From positions 1 through 64,000 of the forward strand of contig CAVTMP010000004.1 of NCBI GenBank assembly GCA_963735885.1: a stretch of 64,000 nt of DNA, read 5' to 3'. This DNA is from JBBSBL01 sp963735885. GTDB lineage: Bacteria > Actinomycetota > Thermoleophilia > Solirubrobacterales > Solirubrobacteraceae. The position numbers were made by a program, and so were the translations under genes. Under the pieces are notes generated by a model. The model saw only the letters and a list, made by a program, of their open reading frames with translations, was not told the origin of the DNA and did no database searches. Positions 38,600-46,575 of this stretch are shown one piece after another. Position 1 is the stretch's first letter. Every line of letters starts with the position of its first letter.

Positions 38600-39315
38600 A
38601 GCACCTGGCCCACGCCGGGATCGCCTCGCGCCGGACCGCCGAGGCGATCGTCCGCGCCGGCCGCGTCACCGTCGACGGCGTCGTGGTGACCGACCCGGCG
38701 CGGGACGTCGGCGGCGAGGAGCGCATCGCGGTCGACGGCGGCGAGCTCGCCGGGGCCGAGAAGCGCGAGGTCGTGATGCTCAACAAGCCCCCCGGCGTCG
38801 TCTCCACCGCGCGCGATCCCGGGGGTCGCCCGACGGTCGTCGGCATGGTGGCCTCCAAGCGCCGCCTCTACCCGGTCGGCCGCCTCGACGCCGACGCCAC
38901 CGGCCTGCTGCTGCTCACCAACGACGGCGAGCTCGCCAACCGCCTCATCCACCCGCGCTACGAGGTGCCGAAGACCTACGAGGTGACCCTGCGACGGGGC
39001 CCGGTGCGCGCCGCCGCCGTCCGGACCCTGCGCGAGGGCGTGACGCTGGAGGACGGCCGCACCGCGCCGGCCCGCGTGCGCCGCCTGGCTCCCGACCGGC
39101 TGGAGATCGTCATCCACGAGGGGCGCAAGCGACAGGTCAGGCGGATGTGCGAGGCGGTCGGGCACCGCGTGGCCGCGCTGCGGCGCACCGCGTTCGGCCC
39201 GCTGCGCCTCGGCGCCCTGGGCGAGGGAGACTGGCGCCCGCTGACCGCCGAGGAGCTGGCCGCGCTGCGCGCGGCACCGCGGCGCCGCGGGCCGCGGGCC
39301 GGGGGCGGGCGCTGA
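38575..39315 (+). CDS. rluB: Pseudouridine synthase, RsuA/RluB family
   Basis: This is an intact 246-residue protein. An N-terminal S4 RNA-binding domain (RLAKHLAHAGIASRRTAEAI) is followed by the catalytic segment YPVGRLDADATGLLLLTNDG with the essential aspartate, then RLIHPRYEVPKTYEVTL and HEGRKRQVRRMCEAVGH. It converts a uridine in rRNA to pseudouridine. The RluB or RsuA subtype is not settled. The ATG at 38575 may be part of a -10 (TATGGT), with GTG 38587 as the true leaderless start. The stop overlaps aroH by one base. Confidence 0.88.
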   Translation: MVPAVRLAKHLAHAGIASRRTAEAIVRAGRVTVDGVVVTDPARDVGGEERIAVDGGELAGAEKREVVMLNKPPGVVSTARDPGGRPTVVGMVASKRRLYPVGRLDADATGLLLLTNDGELANRLIHPRYEVPKTYEVTLRRGPVRAAAVRTLREGVTLEDGRTAPARVRRLAPDRLEIVIHEGRKRQVRRMCEAVGHRVAALRRTAFGPLRLGALGEGDWRPLTAEELAALRAAPRRRGPRAGGGR

Positions 39316-39701
39316 TGTCAGAATCCCGCGCCGCGATGCGGCTCCACGCGCTGCGAGGCGCCATCTCCGTCGAGCGCAACGAGCGCGCGGCGATCCTCTC
39401 GGCCACGACCGAGCTCGTCGGCGAGCTCATGGCGCGCAACGACCTGCGGCCCGAGGCGATGGTGTCGTGCCTGTTCACGATGACCGACGACCTCGACGCG
39501 GAGTTCCCGGCGGTGGCGGCGCGGCAGATGGGGCTCGACCGGGTGCCGCTGCTCTGCGCGCGCGAGGTCCCGGTGCCCGGCGCGCTGCCGCGGGTGATCC
39601 GCGCCCTCGTCCACTACTACGCCCCGGAGGACGCCACGGCGCGGCACGTCTATCTCGGCGCGGCCGCCGCCCTGCGCGCCGACCTCGACGCGGCGCAGTA
39701 G
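39315..39701 (+). CDS. aroH: Chorismate mutase, AroH type
   Basis: This is an intact 128-residue protein whose ATG overlaps the rluB stop (TGATG). It matches the trimeric AroH fold: LRGAISVERNERAAILSATT, LVSCLFTMTDDLDAEFPAVA-like core, GLDRVPLLCAREVPVPGALP and VHYYAPEDATARHVYLGAA. It converts chorismate to prephenate, the branch point to phenylalanine and tyrosine. It heads an aromatic block continued by hisC, aroF, tyrA and aroA. Confidence 0.93.
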   Translation: MSESRAAMRLHALRGAISVERNERAAILSATTELVGELMARNDLRPEAMVSCLFTMTDDLDAEFPAVAARQMGLDRVPLLCAREVPVPGALPRVIRALVHYYAPEDATARHVYLGAAAALRADLDAAQ

Positions 39702-39710
39702 CCCGCACGT

Positions 39711-39716
39711 CACAAT
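39711..39716 (+). promoter_or_regulatory. -10-like CACAAT before hisC
   Basis: CACAAT lies nine bases before the hisC ATG in the 24-bp gap after aroH. It fits the short-spaced elements seen in front of other genes here. Confidence 0.3.
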
Positions 39717-39725
39717 CGGGCGCCC

Positions 39726-40805
39726 ATGGCCCTCGAGTTCGCCGAGCGGATCCGACGCATCCCGGTCTACCCGGCGGCCGACGGGTACGCGCTGGCCGAC
39801 GACGTCGCGATGCTGGCGAGCAACGAGGCGCCGTTCGCTCCGCTGCCCGAGGTGCTGGGGGCCGCCCGGGAGGCGATCGCCGGGGCGCACCGCTATCCGG
39901 ATCCGGGCAACGGCGAGCTGCGGGCCGCGCTGGCCGCTCGCTACGGGGTGCCGGCGGGGCGGATCGCGATCGGCAACGGCTCGTGCGACGTGCTGCTGGC
40001 CGCCGGCGAGGCCCTGCTCGAGCCGGGCGCCGAGGTCGTGTACGGCTGGCCGTCGTTCTCGGTCTACCCGCATCTCGCGGCGAGCAGCGGCGCCCGTGCG
40101 ATCGAGGTCCGCCTCGACGCCGAGGAGCGCTACGACCTCGACGCGATGGCCGCCGAGATCACGGCCGCGACCCGGCTGGTCATCGTCTGCAACCCGAACA
40201 ACCCGACGAGCACGGCGCACCCGCTGGCGGGGATCGAGGCCTTCCTGGCGGCGATCCCGCGCCACGTCTGCGTGATCGTGGACGAGGCCTACTGCGAGTT
40301 CTCGACGCTCGAGGACCCGGACGCGTCGATCGACCTGCTGGCCCGCCACACGAACCTCGCGCTGTTGCGCACGTTCAGCAAGGTCCACGGGCTCGCCGGC
40401 CTGCGGGTCGGCTTCGCGCTCTGCGGCTCCGAGGAGCTCCGCGTCGCGGTGGACCAGGTCCGCCAGCCGTTCTTCTGCAACGTCGCGGCGCAGGCCGCGG
40501 CGACCGAGGCGCTGCGCCATCAGGACGAGGTCGCGCGCCGGGTCGAGCGGACGATCGCCGCCCGGCTCGAGCTCGAGGACGGCCTCGACGGCCTCGGCCT
40601 CGCCGCCGCGGACAGTCAGGCGAACTTCGTGTGGCTGCGGCTGCCCGGCGAGGCCGACGAGACGGCGATCGTGGCCGAGCTCGGCCGCCGCGGCATCCTC
40701 GTCCGCGCCGGGCGCGCCCTGGGCCACGAGGGCGCGCTGCGCGTCACGGTGGGCCGCCCCGAGGAGAACGCGCGGTTCCTGCGGGAGCTGGGCGCGCTGC
40801 TCTGA
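39726..40805 (+). CDS. hisC: Histidinol-phosphate/aromatic aminotransferase
   Basis: This is an intact 359-residue fold type I aminotransferase. Motifs include SNEAPFAPLPEV, YPDPGNGELRAALA, NGSCDVLLAAGEAL, VCNPNNPTSTAHP, DEAYCEF and the pyridoxal-binding lysine in RTFSKVHGLAGLRVGFA. By sequence it is of the HisC group. Its place beside aroH, aroF, tyrA and aroA suggests it may transaminate phenylpyruvate, hydroxyphenylpyruvate or prephenate. No other his gene is nearby. The two roles cannot be separated from sequence alone. Confidence 0.88.
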   Translation: MALEFAERIRRIPVYPAADGYALADDVAMLASNEAPFAPLPEVLGAAREAIAGAHRYPDPGNGELRAALAARYGVPAGRIAIGNGSCDVLLAAGEALLEPGAEVVYGWPSFSVYPHLAASSGARAIEVRLDAEERYDLDAMAAEITAATRLVIVCNPNNPTSTAHPLAGIEAFLAAIPRHVCVIVDEAYCEFSTLEDPDASIDLLARHTNLALLRTFSKVHGLAGLRVGFALCGSEELRVAVDQVRQPFFCNVAAQAAATEALRHQDEVARRVERTIAARLELEDGLDGLGLAAADSQANFVWLRLPGEADETAIVAELGRRGILVRAGRALGHEGALRVTVGRPEENARFLRELGALL

Positions 40806-40830
40806 TCCTCGGCGGGCGGCGCGGGGGCAC

Positions 40831-40856
40831 GGCCGCGGCCCACCGAGGCCGCGGCC
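40831..40856. terminator. Hairpin between convergent hisC and lipoprotein genes
   Basis: GGCCGCGGCC at 40831-40840 is repeated in inverted sense at 40847-40856 around a six-base loop CACCGA, giving a perfect ten-base-pair stem. It lies in the 59-bp gap between two converging genes and could stop transcription from either side. There is no T-run, as usual in such GC-rich genomes. Confidence 0.5.
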
Positions 40857-40864
40857 GGCCGCCG

Positions 40865-41326
40865 CTCAGCCCTGCCCGCAGACCTTCAGCCCGAGCTGCC
40901 GGGCGAGCTGCTTGCCCTGGCCGCTCTTCTGCTGGAGCTCCGTGAGCACCTGCTTCGCCTTGGCCTCGTCGTTCGCCGCGGCGGCCGTGTAGAGCGCCTG
41001 GGCCGACGTGACCTGCTCGGCGACGTAGGCCTGGGCCTGGTTGAACGCTGGCCTCCTTGTCCTTCGGCGGCTTGAGCGCCTTGAGCGCCTTGAGCTCCGC
41101 GGCGGTGGAGAACGCCGCGGTGGCCGCGAACCTCTGGACGTCCTTCAGGGTCGTGACGTTCTTCGAGGTCGGGCACGATCTCGTTGCGCGACTTCTGGCA
41201 GATCGCGTCGGCCTTCTGCTGGAACTCGGACTGGCTGAGGCGGTTGTCGCCGCCCCCGCCGCATCCGGCGGCGAGCAGCAGGGCGGCGAGCGCGGCGGCG
41301 GCGCCCGCGCGAGGCAGGGTCGTCAC
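40865..41326 (-). CDS. Small secreted lipoprotein, helical (frameshifted)
   Basis: On the reverse strand, GTG at 41326 starts a signal peptide with a lipobox (AALAALLLAAGC) followed by GGGGDNRLSQSEFQQKADAI. The remainder, about 150 residues after repair of shifts near 41165 and 41049, is alpha-helical and Ala/Lys-rich (STAAELKALKALKPPKDKEA, LTELQQKSGQGKQLARQLG). It ends with KVCGQG. Two cysteines (AICQKS and KVCGQG) may pair. Similar small lipoproteins are common in Thermoleophilia. The function is unknown. Confidence 0.7.
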
Positions 41327-41729
41327 GGAGTGGTCCTTCCGGTCGGTTCGCGAAAGATCGAAGCCCCAACCTAGTGAACGCCGCGGATGCCGGTCAACGC
41401 CGGCGTCGTTGGCCGAGCGTCCGACGCCGCCCGTCGCCGGCGGACCGCCGAGACGCCGCCCGTCGCTGGCGGGCCGCCCGGGGCTCTGCTTCAATGGGCC
41501 GTGCATGTCCGGTCGCCCAGACAGCCGCGCCGCCGCTCTCGGCCGCTCCGCGTGGTATCCGGGCCGTGGCCGGCGCTGCTCCTGGCGATTTAGCTAGGCG
41601 CTCGACCCGTCCGTCGCGCCGTACGGGGCGCGACTGCGCAGACGTCGAGCGCCGCCTCCCGCCGTTGGGCTCCCGGGCCCGCCGCTTCCGTATGTTCTTC
41701 GAGGCCGCAGCGAAAGGACGTGACGCCGG
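41327..41729. other. Intergenic region upstream of aroF
   Basis: These 403 bases lie between the divergent lipoprotein and aroF genes. A 21-bp segment GACGCCGCCCGTCG(C/T)(C/T)GGCGG occurs at 41423-41443 and 41452-41472, a 29-bp tandem spacing. Short open frames exist but have chance-like composition. A GAAAGGACG ribosome-binding site precedes aroF. No riboswitch or attenuator could be recognised by eye. Confidence 0.5.
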
Positions 41730-42776
41730 ATGATGATCGTGATGAGTGAAGACGCAACGGACGACGAGGTGTCCGAGGTCGTGCGTCGCGTCGAGGGCAC
41801 GGGCGCGGTCGCGCACGTGAGCCGCGGCGAGACGCTGACCCTGATCGGCGCCATCGGCGACCGCGAGCGGGACGGGCGGGTCGCCGGCCTCGGGCTGGAG
41901 ACGCTCGCCTACGTCGACCGGGTCGTGCCGATCGTCAAGCCCTACAAGCTCGCCTCCCGGCAGCTGACCCACGGCGACCCGTCCGTGCTGGAGATCGGCG
42001 GGCGCCGGATCGGCGGCCCGCACTTCGCGCTGATCGCCGGCCCCTGCACGGTGGAGTCGCGCGAGCAGACGCTCGAGACCGCCCGGGCGGTCAAGGCCGG
42101 CGGCGCGACGATGTTCCGGGGCGGCGCCTACAAGCCGCGCACCTCGCCCTACTCCTTCCAGGGGCTGGGACAGGAGGGGCTGCGCCTGCTCGCCGAGGCC
42201 CGCGAGGAGACCGGCCTGCCGATCGTCACCGAGGTGATGGACGCCCGGGACATGGAGGCGGTGCTGGAGGTGGCGGACGTCGTCCAGGTCGGCGCCCGCA
42301 ACATGCAGAACTACCCGCTGCTCACCGAGATCGGCCGCGCCGGACGGCCGGTCGTGCTGAAGCGCGGGCTCTCGGCCACGCTGGAGGAGCTGCTCATGGC
42401 GGCGGAGTACGTGCTGAAGGAGGGCAACGAGTCGGTGATCCTCTGCGAGCGCGGGATCCGCACCTTCGAGACGGCCTACCGCTTCACGCTCGACCTGACC
42501 GCGATCCCGGTGCTCAAGGAGCTGACGCACCTCCCGGTGATCGTCGACCCGAGCCACGCGGCCGGCCGGCGCGATCTCGTCGAGCCGCTCTCCCTCGCCG
42601 CGGCGGCGGCCGGGGCGGACGGGGTGATCGTCGAGGTCCACCCGCGGCCGGAGGCGGCGATCTGCGACGGGCCGCAGGCCCTGCCCGCGGAGGGGTTCGC
42701 GGCCTACGCGGCCAAGCTCGAGCAGGTCGCGGCGGTCGTCGGAAAGTCGCGCTGCGGCGACGCGGCGGCCGCGTAG
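41730..42776 (+). CDS. aroF: 3-deoxy-7-phosphoheptulonate synthase (DAHP synthase)
   Basis: This is an intact 348-residue protein. The N-terminal 70 residues or so form a ferredoxin-like regulatory domain (EVVRRVEGTGAVAHVSRG). The catalytic barrel has IAGPCTVESREQTLETA, RGGAYKPRTSPYSFQGLG, VGARNMQNYPLL, VILCERGIRTFETAYR and IVDPSHAAGRRDLV. This is the type I beta subfamily, of the Thermotoga kind. It joins phosphoenolpyruvate and erythrose 4-phosphate, the first shikimate step. The ferredoxin-like domain suggests feedback inhibition by tyrosine or phenylalanine. Two ATG codons stand in tandem at 41730 and 41733. Confidence 0.94.
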   Translation: MMIVMSEDATDDEVSEVVRRVEGTGAVAHVSRGETLTLIGAIGDRERDGRVAGLGLETLAYVDRVVPIVKPYKLASRQLTHGDPSVLEIGGRRIGGPHFALIAGPCTVESREQTLETARAVKAGGATMFRGGAYKPRTSPYSFQGLGQEGLRLLAEAREETGLPIVTEVMDARDMEAVLEVADVVQVGARNMQNYPLLTEIGRAGRPVVLKRGLSATLEELLMAAEYVLKEGNESVILCERGIRTFETAYRFTLDLTAIPVLKELTHLPVIVDPSHAAGRRDLVEPLSLAAAAAGADGVIVEVHPRPEAAICDGPQALPAEGFAAYAAKLEQVAAVVGKSRCGDAAAA

Positions 42777-42789
42777 GGCGCCGGCCGGC

Positions 42790-43860
42790 GTGCGGCTCGC
42801 CGTCCTCGGGGTCGGGCTGATCGGCGGCTCCGTCGCGCTCGCCGCGCGCGAGCGCCTGGGCGCGGAGGTCCACGGCTGGGACCCCGACGCCCGGGCGCTG
42901 GCCGGCGCCGTGCGGCGCGACGCGCTCGATCGCGCGGCCGGGTCGCTCGCCGAGGCGGTCGACGGGGCGGAGGTCGTGGTCGTCGCGGCGCCGGTCGGCG
43001 CGCTGCCGGAGGCGGTCGGCGCCGCCCTGGACGCGGCGGGCCCGGACGCGGTGGTCACCGACGTCGGCTCGACCAAGCGGGCCGTCGTCGCCGCCCACGA
43101 GGACCCGCGCTTCGTCGGGGGACATCCGCTTGCGGGCGCCGAGACCGCCGGGGTCGAGCACGCCCGCGCCGACCTCTTCGAGGGCGCCACCTGGTACCTC
43201 ACGCCGACGGCGACCACGACCGGCGTCGGGCTCGAGCGGCTCTACCGCCTGCTCGGCGGCCTCGGCGCCCGCCCGCAGGCGATCGACGCCGTGACGCACG
43301 ACGCGATCCTCGCCGGCGTCTCCCACCTGCCGCACGTCCTGGCCAACGTGCTCGTCTCCCAGGTCGCGGGCGCGCTCGCCGCCGAGGGCGAGCGCCTCCC
43401 GGCCACCGGCCCGAGCTTCCGCGACGCCACGCGCGTCGCCGGCGCGAGCAGCGCGATCTGGACCGACATCTACGTGTCCAACCGCGATGCGCTGGTCGGC
43501 CAGATCGACGAGGCGGTGGCGCGCCTGCAGGCGGTGCGCGCGGCCCTGGCCACCGGGGACGCCGACGCCGTGACCGCGTGGAACGAGGCGGCCGCCGCCG
43601 ATCGCCGGCGGCTCCTGGAGAGCCAGCTCGCGGGCGGCCCCGTCCACGAGCTGCGGGTCTCGGTGCCGAACCGGCCGGGCGTGGTCGCCGAGATCGCGCT
43701 CACGCTCGGGCGCGCCGGGGTCAACATCACCGACATGGCGCTCTACCCGGCGCCCGACGCCAGCGAGGGCGTGGTCGCGCTGTGGATCGCGGGCGACGGA
43801 CCGGCCGGGCGCGCGCTGGAGGTCCTCGGCGCGGCGGGCCTCCGGGCGGCGCGGGCGTGA
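42790..43860 (+). CDS. tyrA: Prephenate/arogenate dehydrogenase with ACT domain
   Basis: This is an intact 356-residue protein from GTG 42790. The Rossmann loop is LGVGLIGGSVALAA. The catalytic region has VVTDVGSTK, GGHPLAGAETAGVEHA, DAVTHDAILAGVSHLPHVLA and TRVAGASSAIWTDI. A C-terminal ACT domain (HELRVSVPNRPGVVAEIALT) probably binds the end product tyrosine for feedback control. It converts prephenate to hydroxyphenylpyruvate (or arogenate to tyrosine) with NAD. The stop overlaps the aroA GTG. Confidence 0.92.
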   Translation: MRLAVLGVGLIGGSVALAARERLGAEVHGWDPDARALAGAVRRDALDRAAGSLAEAVDGAEVVVVAAPVGALPEAVGAALDAAGPDAVVTDVGSTKRAVVAAHEDPRFVGGHPLAGAETAGVEHARADLFEGATWYLTPTATTTGVGLERLYRLLGGLGARPQAIDAVTHDAILAGVSHLPHVLANVLVSQVAGALAAEGERLPATGPSFRDATRVAGASSAIWTDIYVSNRDALVGQIDEAVARLQAVRAALATGDADAVTAWNEAAAADRRRLLESQLAGGPVHELRVSVPNRPGVVAEIALTLGRAGVNITDMALYPAPDASEGVVALWIAGDGPAGRALEVLGAAGLRAARA

Positions 43861-45155
43861 AGGCGCGGTTCGACCCCGCCCGGCGGCTGCGCGGCGTCGT
43901 CGACGCGCCGCCCGACAAGTCCATCTCCCACCGGGCGGCCCTGCTCGCGGCGATGGCCGCCGAGCCGGTGGTGGTTCGCGGCTACCTGGACAGCGCCGAC
44001 ACCAACGCGACGGTCGACGCCCTGCGGTCGATCGGGGCGGTCGTGGAGGCGCGGCCCGACGAGCTGCTGGTCCGCGGCACCGGCCTGCGCGGGCCGGAGG
44101 AGACCGCCGACCCGATCGACGTGCGGAACAGCGGCACGCTCATGCGGCTGCTCCCGGGGTGGCTCGCCGGACTCGAGGGCACCTCCTGGACGCTCGACGG
44201 CGACGCCTCGATCCGCCGGCGGCCGGTCGACCGCATCGCGGAGCCGCTCGAGCGGATGGGCGCCCGCATCGAGGCCCGGAAGGGCCGCTTCCCGCCGTTC
44301 ACGGTGCACGGCGCGGACCTGCGCCCGATCGAGTACGCGCTGCCGGTGGCCAGCGCCCAGGTCAAGTCGTGCGTGCTGCTCGCCGGCCTGCTGACCGACG
44401 CCGGCACGGTCGTGGTCGAGCCCGTCCGGAGCCGCGACCACACCGAGCGGATGCTCCGGCGCGCCGGCGTGGCCGTGGCGCGCGAGGGCGACCGCATCAC
44501 GATCCGGGCCGTCGACGAGCTCGAGCTCGAGGAGATCGTGATCCCGGGCGATGCCTCGTCGGCCGCCTTCCACGTGGCGGCGGCGCTGCTCGTCCCCGGC
44601 TCCGAGGTGACCGTGCGCGGCGTCGGGGTGAACTGGACGCGAACCGGCTTCCTGCGCATCGCCGAGCGCATGGGCGCGCAGCTCGAGGGCGGCCTGGAGA
44701 CCGAGGAGGCGGCCAGCCCGGAGCGTGAGCCGACCTCCGACCTCGTCATCCGCCACGGGGCGCTGCGCGGCACGACGGTCGAGGCCGAGGAGGTGCCCCT
44801 CGCGATCGACGAGCTGCCGCTCGTCGCGCTGCTCGGCGCCTTCGCCGAGGGGGAGACGGCGGTGCGCGGCGCGGCCGAGCTGCGCGTGAAGGAGAGCGAC
44901 CGGATCGCCGCCGTCGTCGAGGGCCTCGCGGGGATGGGGGCGGAGATCGAGGCGACGCCGGACGGGTTCGTCGTGCGCGGCACCGGCGGGCTGCGGGGCG
45001 GCGCGATGGCCGCCGGAGGCGATCACCGGATGGCCATGCTCGGCGCCGTGGCCGGCCTCGCGTCGGCCGAGGGCGTGGAGGTCGACGGCATCGAGGCCGC
45101 GACGGTGTCCTACCCGAGCTTCGCGGACGACCTCGGCGCCCTGCAGAAGCGCTGA
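43857..45155 (+). CDS. aroA: 3-phosphoshikimate 1-carboxyvinyltransferase (EPSP synthase)
   Basis: The GTG overlaps the tyrA stop. This intact 432-residue enzyme has PPDKSISHRAALLAAMA at the N-terminus, NSGTLMRLLPGWLAG, LDGDASIRRRPVDRIAEPL, PVASAQVKSCVLLAGL, GDASSAAFHVAAALLVPGS, ELRVKESDRIAA and GDHRMAMLGAVAGL. It adds enolpyruvate to shikimate 3-phosphate, the sixth step of the pathway begun by aroF. It is coupled to tyrA, so the aromatic supply and tyrosine branch are expressed together. Confidence 0.95.
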   Translation: MKARFDPARRLRGVVDAPPDKSISHRAALLAAMAAEPVVVRGYLDSADTNATVDALRSIGAVVEARPDELLVRGTGLRGPEETADPIDVRNSGTLMRLLPGWLAGLEGTSWTLDGDASIRRRPVDRIAEPLERMGARIEARKGRFPPFTVHGADLRPIEYALPVASAQVKSCVLLAGLLTDAGTVVVEPVRSRDHTERMLRRAGVAVAREGDRITIRAVDELELEEIVIPGDASSAAFHVAAALLVPGSEVTVRGVGVNWTRTGFLRIAERMGAQLEGGLETEEAASPEREPTSDLVIRHGALRGTTVEAEEVPLAIDELPLVALLGAFAEGETAVRGAAELRVKESDRIAAVVEGLAGMGAEIEATPDGFVVRGTGGLRGGAMAAGGDHRMAMLGAVAGLASAEGVEVDGIEAATVSYPSFADDLGALQKR

Positions 45156-45201
45156 GGCGGCCGATGTCACGATGCGGCGCGCGGCCGCCGGACCGACCAT
45201 C

Positions 45202-45207
45202 TAGCCT
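45202..45207 (+). promoter_or_regulatory. -10-like TAGCCT before cmk
   Basis: TAGCCT ends nine bases before the cmk ATG at 45217 in the 61-bp gap after aroA. It is identical to the element before trpS. Confidence 0.4.
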
Positions 45208-45216
45208 GCTCGCGCC

Positions 45217-45834
45217 ATGGTGATCGCCATCGACGGGCCGGCGGGCGCGGGGAAGTCGACGGTCGCGCGCGCGGTGGCCGAGGCGCTCGGGTTCACCTAC
45301 CTGGACACCGGCGCCATGTATCGCTGCGTCGGGCTCGCCGCCGCGCGGCGGGGTGTCCCGCCCGCCGTGGCCGCGCGGGAGGCGGCCATCGAGGTCGGCC
45401 CCGGCGTGCGACTCGACGGCGAGGACGTGGGCGACGCGATCCGCTCGCCCGAAGCCGGCGAGGCGGCCTCGCGCGCGGCCGCCGACCCGGCGGTGCGCCG
45501 GGCGCTGGTGGCCCGCCAGCGGGCGATCGTCGCGACCGGCGACTGGGTCGCCGAGGGCCGGGACATCGCCACGGCCGTCGCGCCGGACGCCGAGGTCAAG
45601 GTGTTCCTCACCGCGAGCCCGCAGGAGCGCGCGCGGCGGCGCGCGGCCCAGGTCGGCGCCGACCCGGCCACCGTGCTGGCCGAGCAGGCGATCCGCGACG
45701 AGCGCGACTCGACGCTCGGCCGCTCCGCGCTCGACCCCGCCCCGGGGGCGGCCGCGCTCGACACGACCGGGCTCGCGCTCGAGGAGGTCGTGGCGCGGAT
45801 CGCGGATCTGGCCCGCGCCGCGCGGCCGGCGTAG
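45217..45834 (+). CDS. cmk: Cytidylate kinase
   Basis: This is an intact 205-residue nucleoside monophosphate kinase. The P-loop is IDGPAGAGKSTVARAVA near the N-terminus, followed by FTYLDTGAMYRCVGLAA, the CMP-binding ATGDWVAEGRDIATAV, and the lid region QERARRRAAQVG. It phosphorylates CMP and dCMP. The protein is slightly shorter than E. coli Cmk (about 227). cmk next to aroA and before der is a common bacterial arrangement. Confidence 0.94.
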   Translation: MVIAIDGPAGAGKSTVARAVAEALGFTYLDTGAMYRCVGLAAARRGVPPAVAAREAAIEVGPGVRLDGEDVGDAIRSPEAGEAASRAAADPAVRRALVARQRAIVATGDWVAEGRDIATAVAPDAEVKVFLTASPQERARRRAAQVGADPATVLAEQAIRDERDSTLGRSALDPAPGAAALDTTGLALEEVVARIADLARAARPA

Positions 45835-45836
45835 CC

Positions 45837-46553
45837 GTGCGCCCGCGCCTGCCCGGCGGCGACCTCGCCGCGGCGATCGGCCCCCGCATCCCCGCCGACC
45901 ACGCCCGCCAGGCCCACGCCGACGACTACGTCCCGACGCTCGCCGCCGCCGGGCCGCGCATCCTCGACCTCGGCTGCGGGGAGGGCGGCTCGGTCGACGC
46001 CTTCCGGGCCGCGCGCCCGGACGTCCGGTGGACCGGCGTCGACCTCGCCGACTCGCCGGAGGTCGCCCGCCGAACCCGGGCCGACGCCCGGTTCCTGCGC
46101 TTCGACGGGGTGCGGATCCCCGCTCCGGACGATGCCTTCGACGCGATCTTCTGCCGCCAGGTGCTCGAGCACGTCGAACGTCCGCGCGACCTGGTCGCCG
46201 ACGCGGCCCGCGTGCTGGCTCCCGGCGGCCTGATCGGCGGCTCCACCTCGCATCTGGAGCCCTACCACTCGCGCAGCACCGCGAACCCGACGCCGTACGG
46301 CCTCCTCCGGCTGCTGGAGGGCGCCGGCCTCGAGGTGCTCGAGGTGCGCCCGGGCGTCGACGGCGGGACGCTGCTGGCGCGCCGCCTGCTCGGCCGGCCG
46401 CGGAGCTTCGACCGCTTCTTCACCGGGACCTCGCCGCTCAACGCGGCGCTCGAGGTCGCCGGCCGCGGCCTCGGGGCCGGGGCCCGCTCCCGCAACGCGG
46501 CCAAGCTCTGCGTGTGCGGTCACGTCTGCTTCCTCGCCCGGCGGGCGGGGTGA
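45837..46553 (+). CDS. Class I SAM-dependent methyltransferase
   Basis: This intact 238-residue protein begins with GTG two bases after the cmk stop. The SAM-binding motif I is RILDLGCGEGGSVDAF (residues about 41-56). An acidic TGVDLADS and FDAIFCRQVLEHVERPRDLV follow. The C-terminal part has LGRPRSFDRFFTGTSP and a cysteine pair, KLCVCGHVCF. Substrate cannot be told. It lies between cmk and der, where it may share their transcript, but no pathway link is evident. Confidence 0.8.
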   Translation: MRPRLPGGDLAAAIGPRIPADHARQAHADDYVPTLAAAGPRILDLGCGEGGSVDAFRAARPDVRWTGVDLADSPEVARRTRADARFLRFDGVRIPAPDDAFDAIFCRQVLEHVERPRDLVADAARVLAPGGLIGGSTSHLEPYHSRSTANPTPYGLLRLLEGAGLEVLEVRPGVDGGTLLARRLLGRPRSFDRFFTGTSPLNAALEVAGRGLGAGARSRNAAKLCVCGHVCFLARRAG

Positions 46554-46562
46554 TCGCGACGC

Positions 46563-46568
46563 CATACT
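46563..46568 (+). promoter_or_regulatory. -10-like CATACT before der
   Basis: CATACT ends seven bases before the der ATG in a 22-bp gap. Spacing fits a leaderless transcript, as for murE and cmk. Confidence 0.3.
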
Positions 46569-46575
46569 CACGCGC

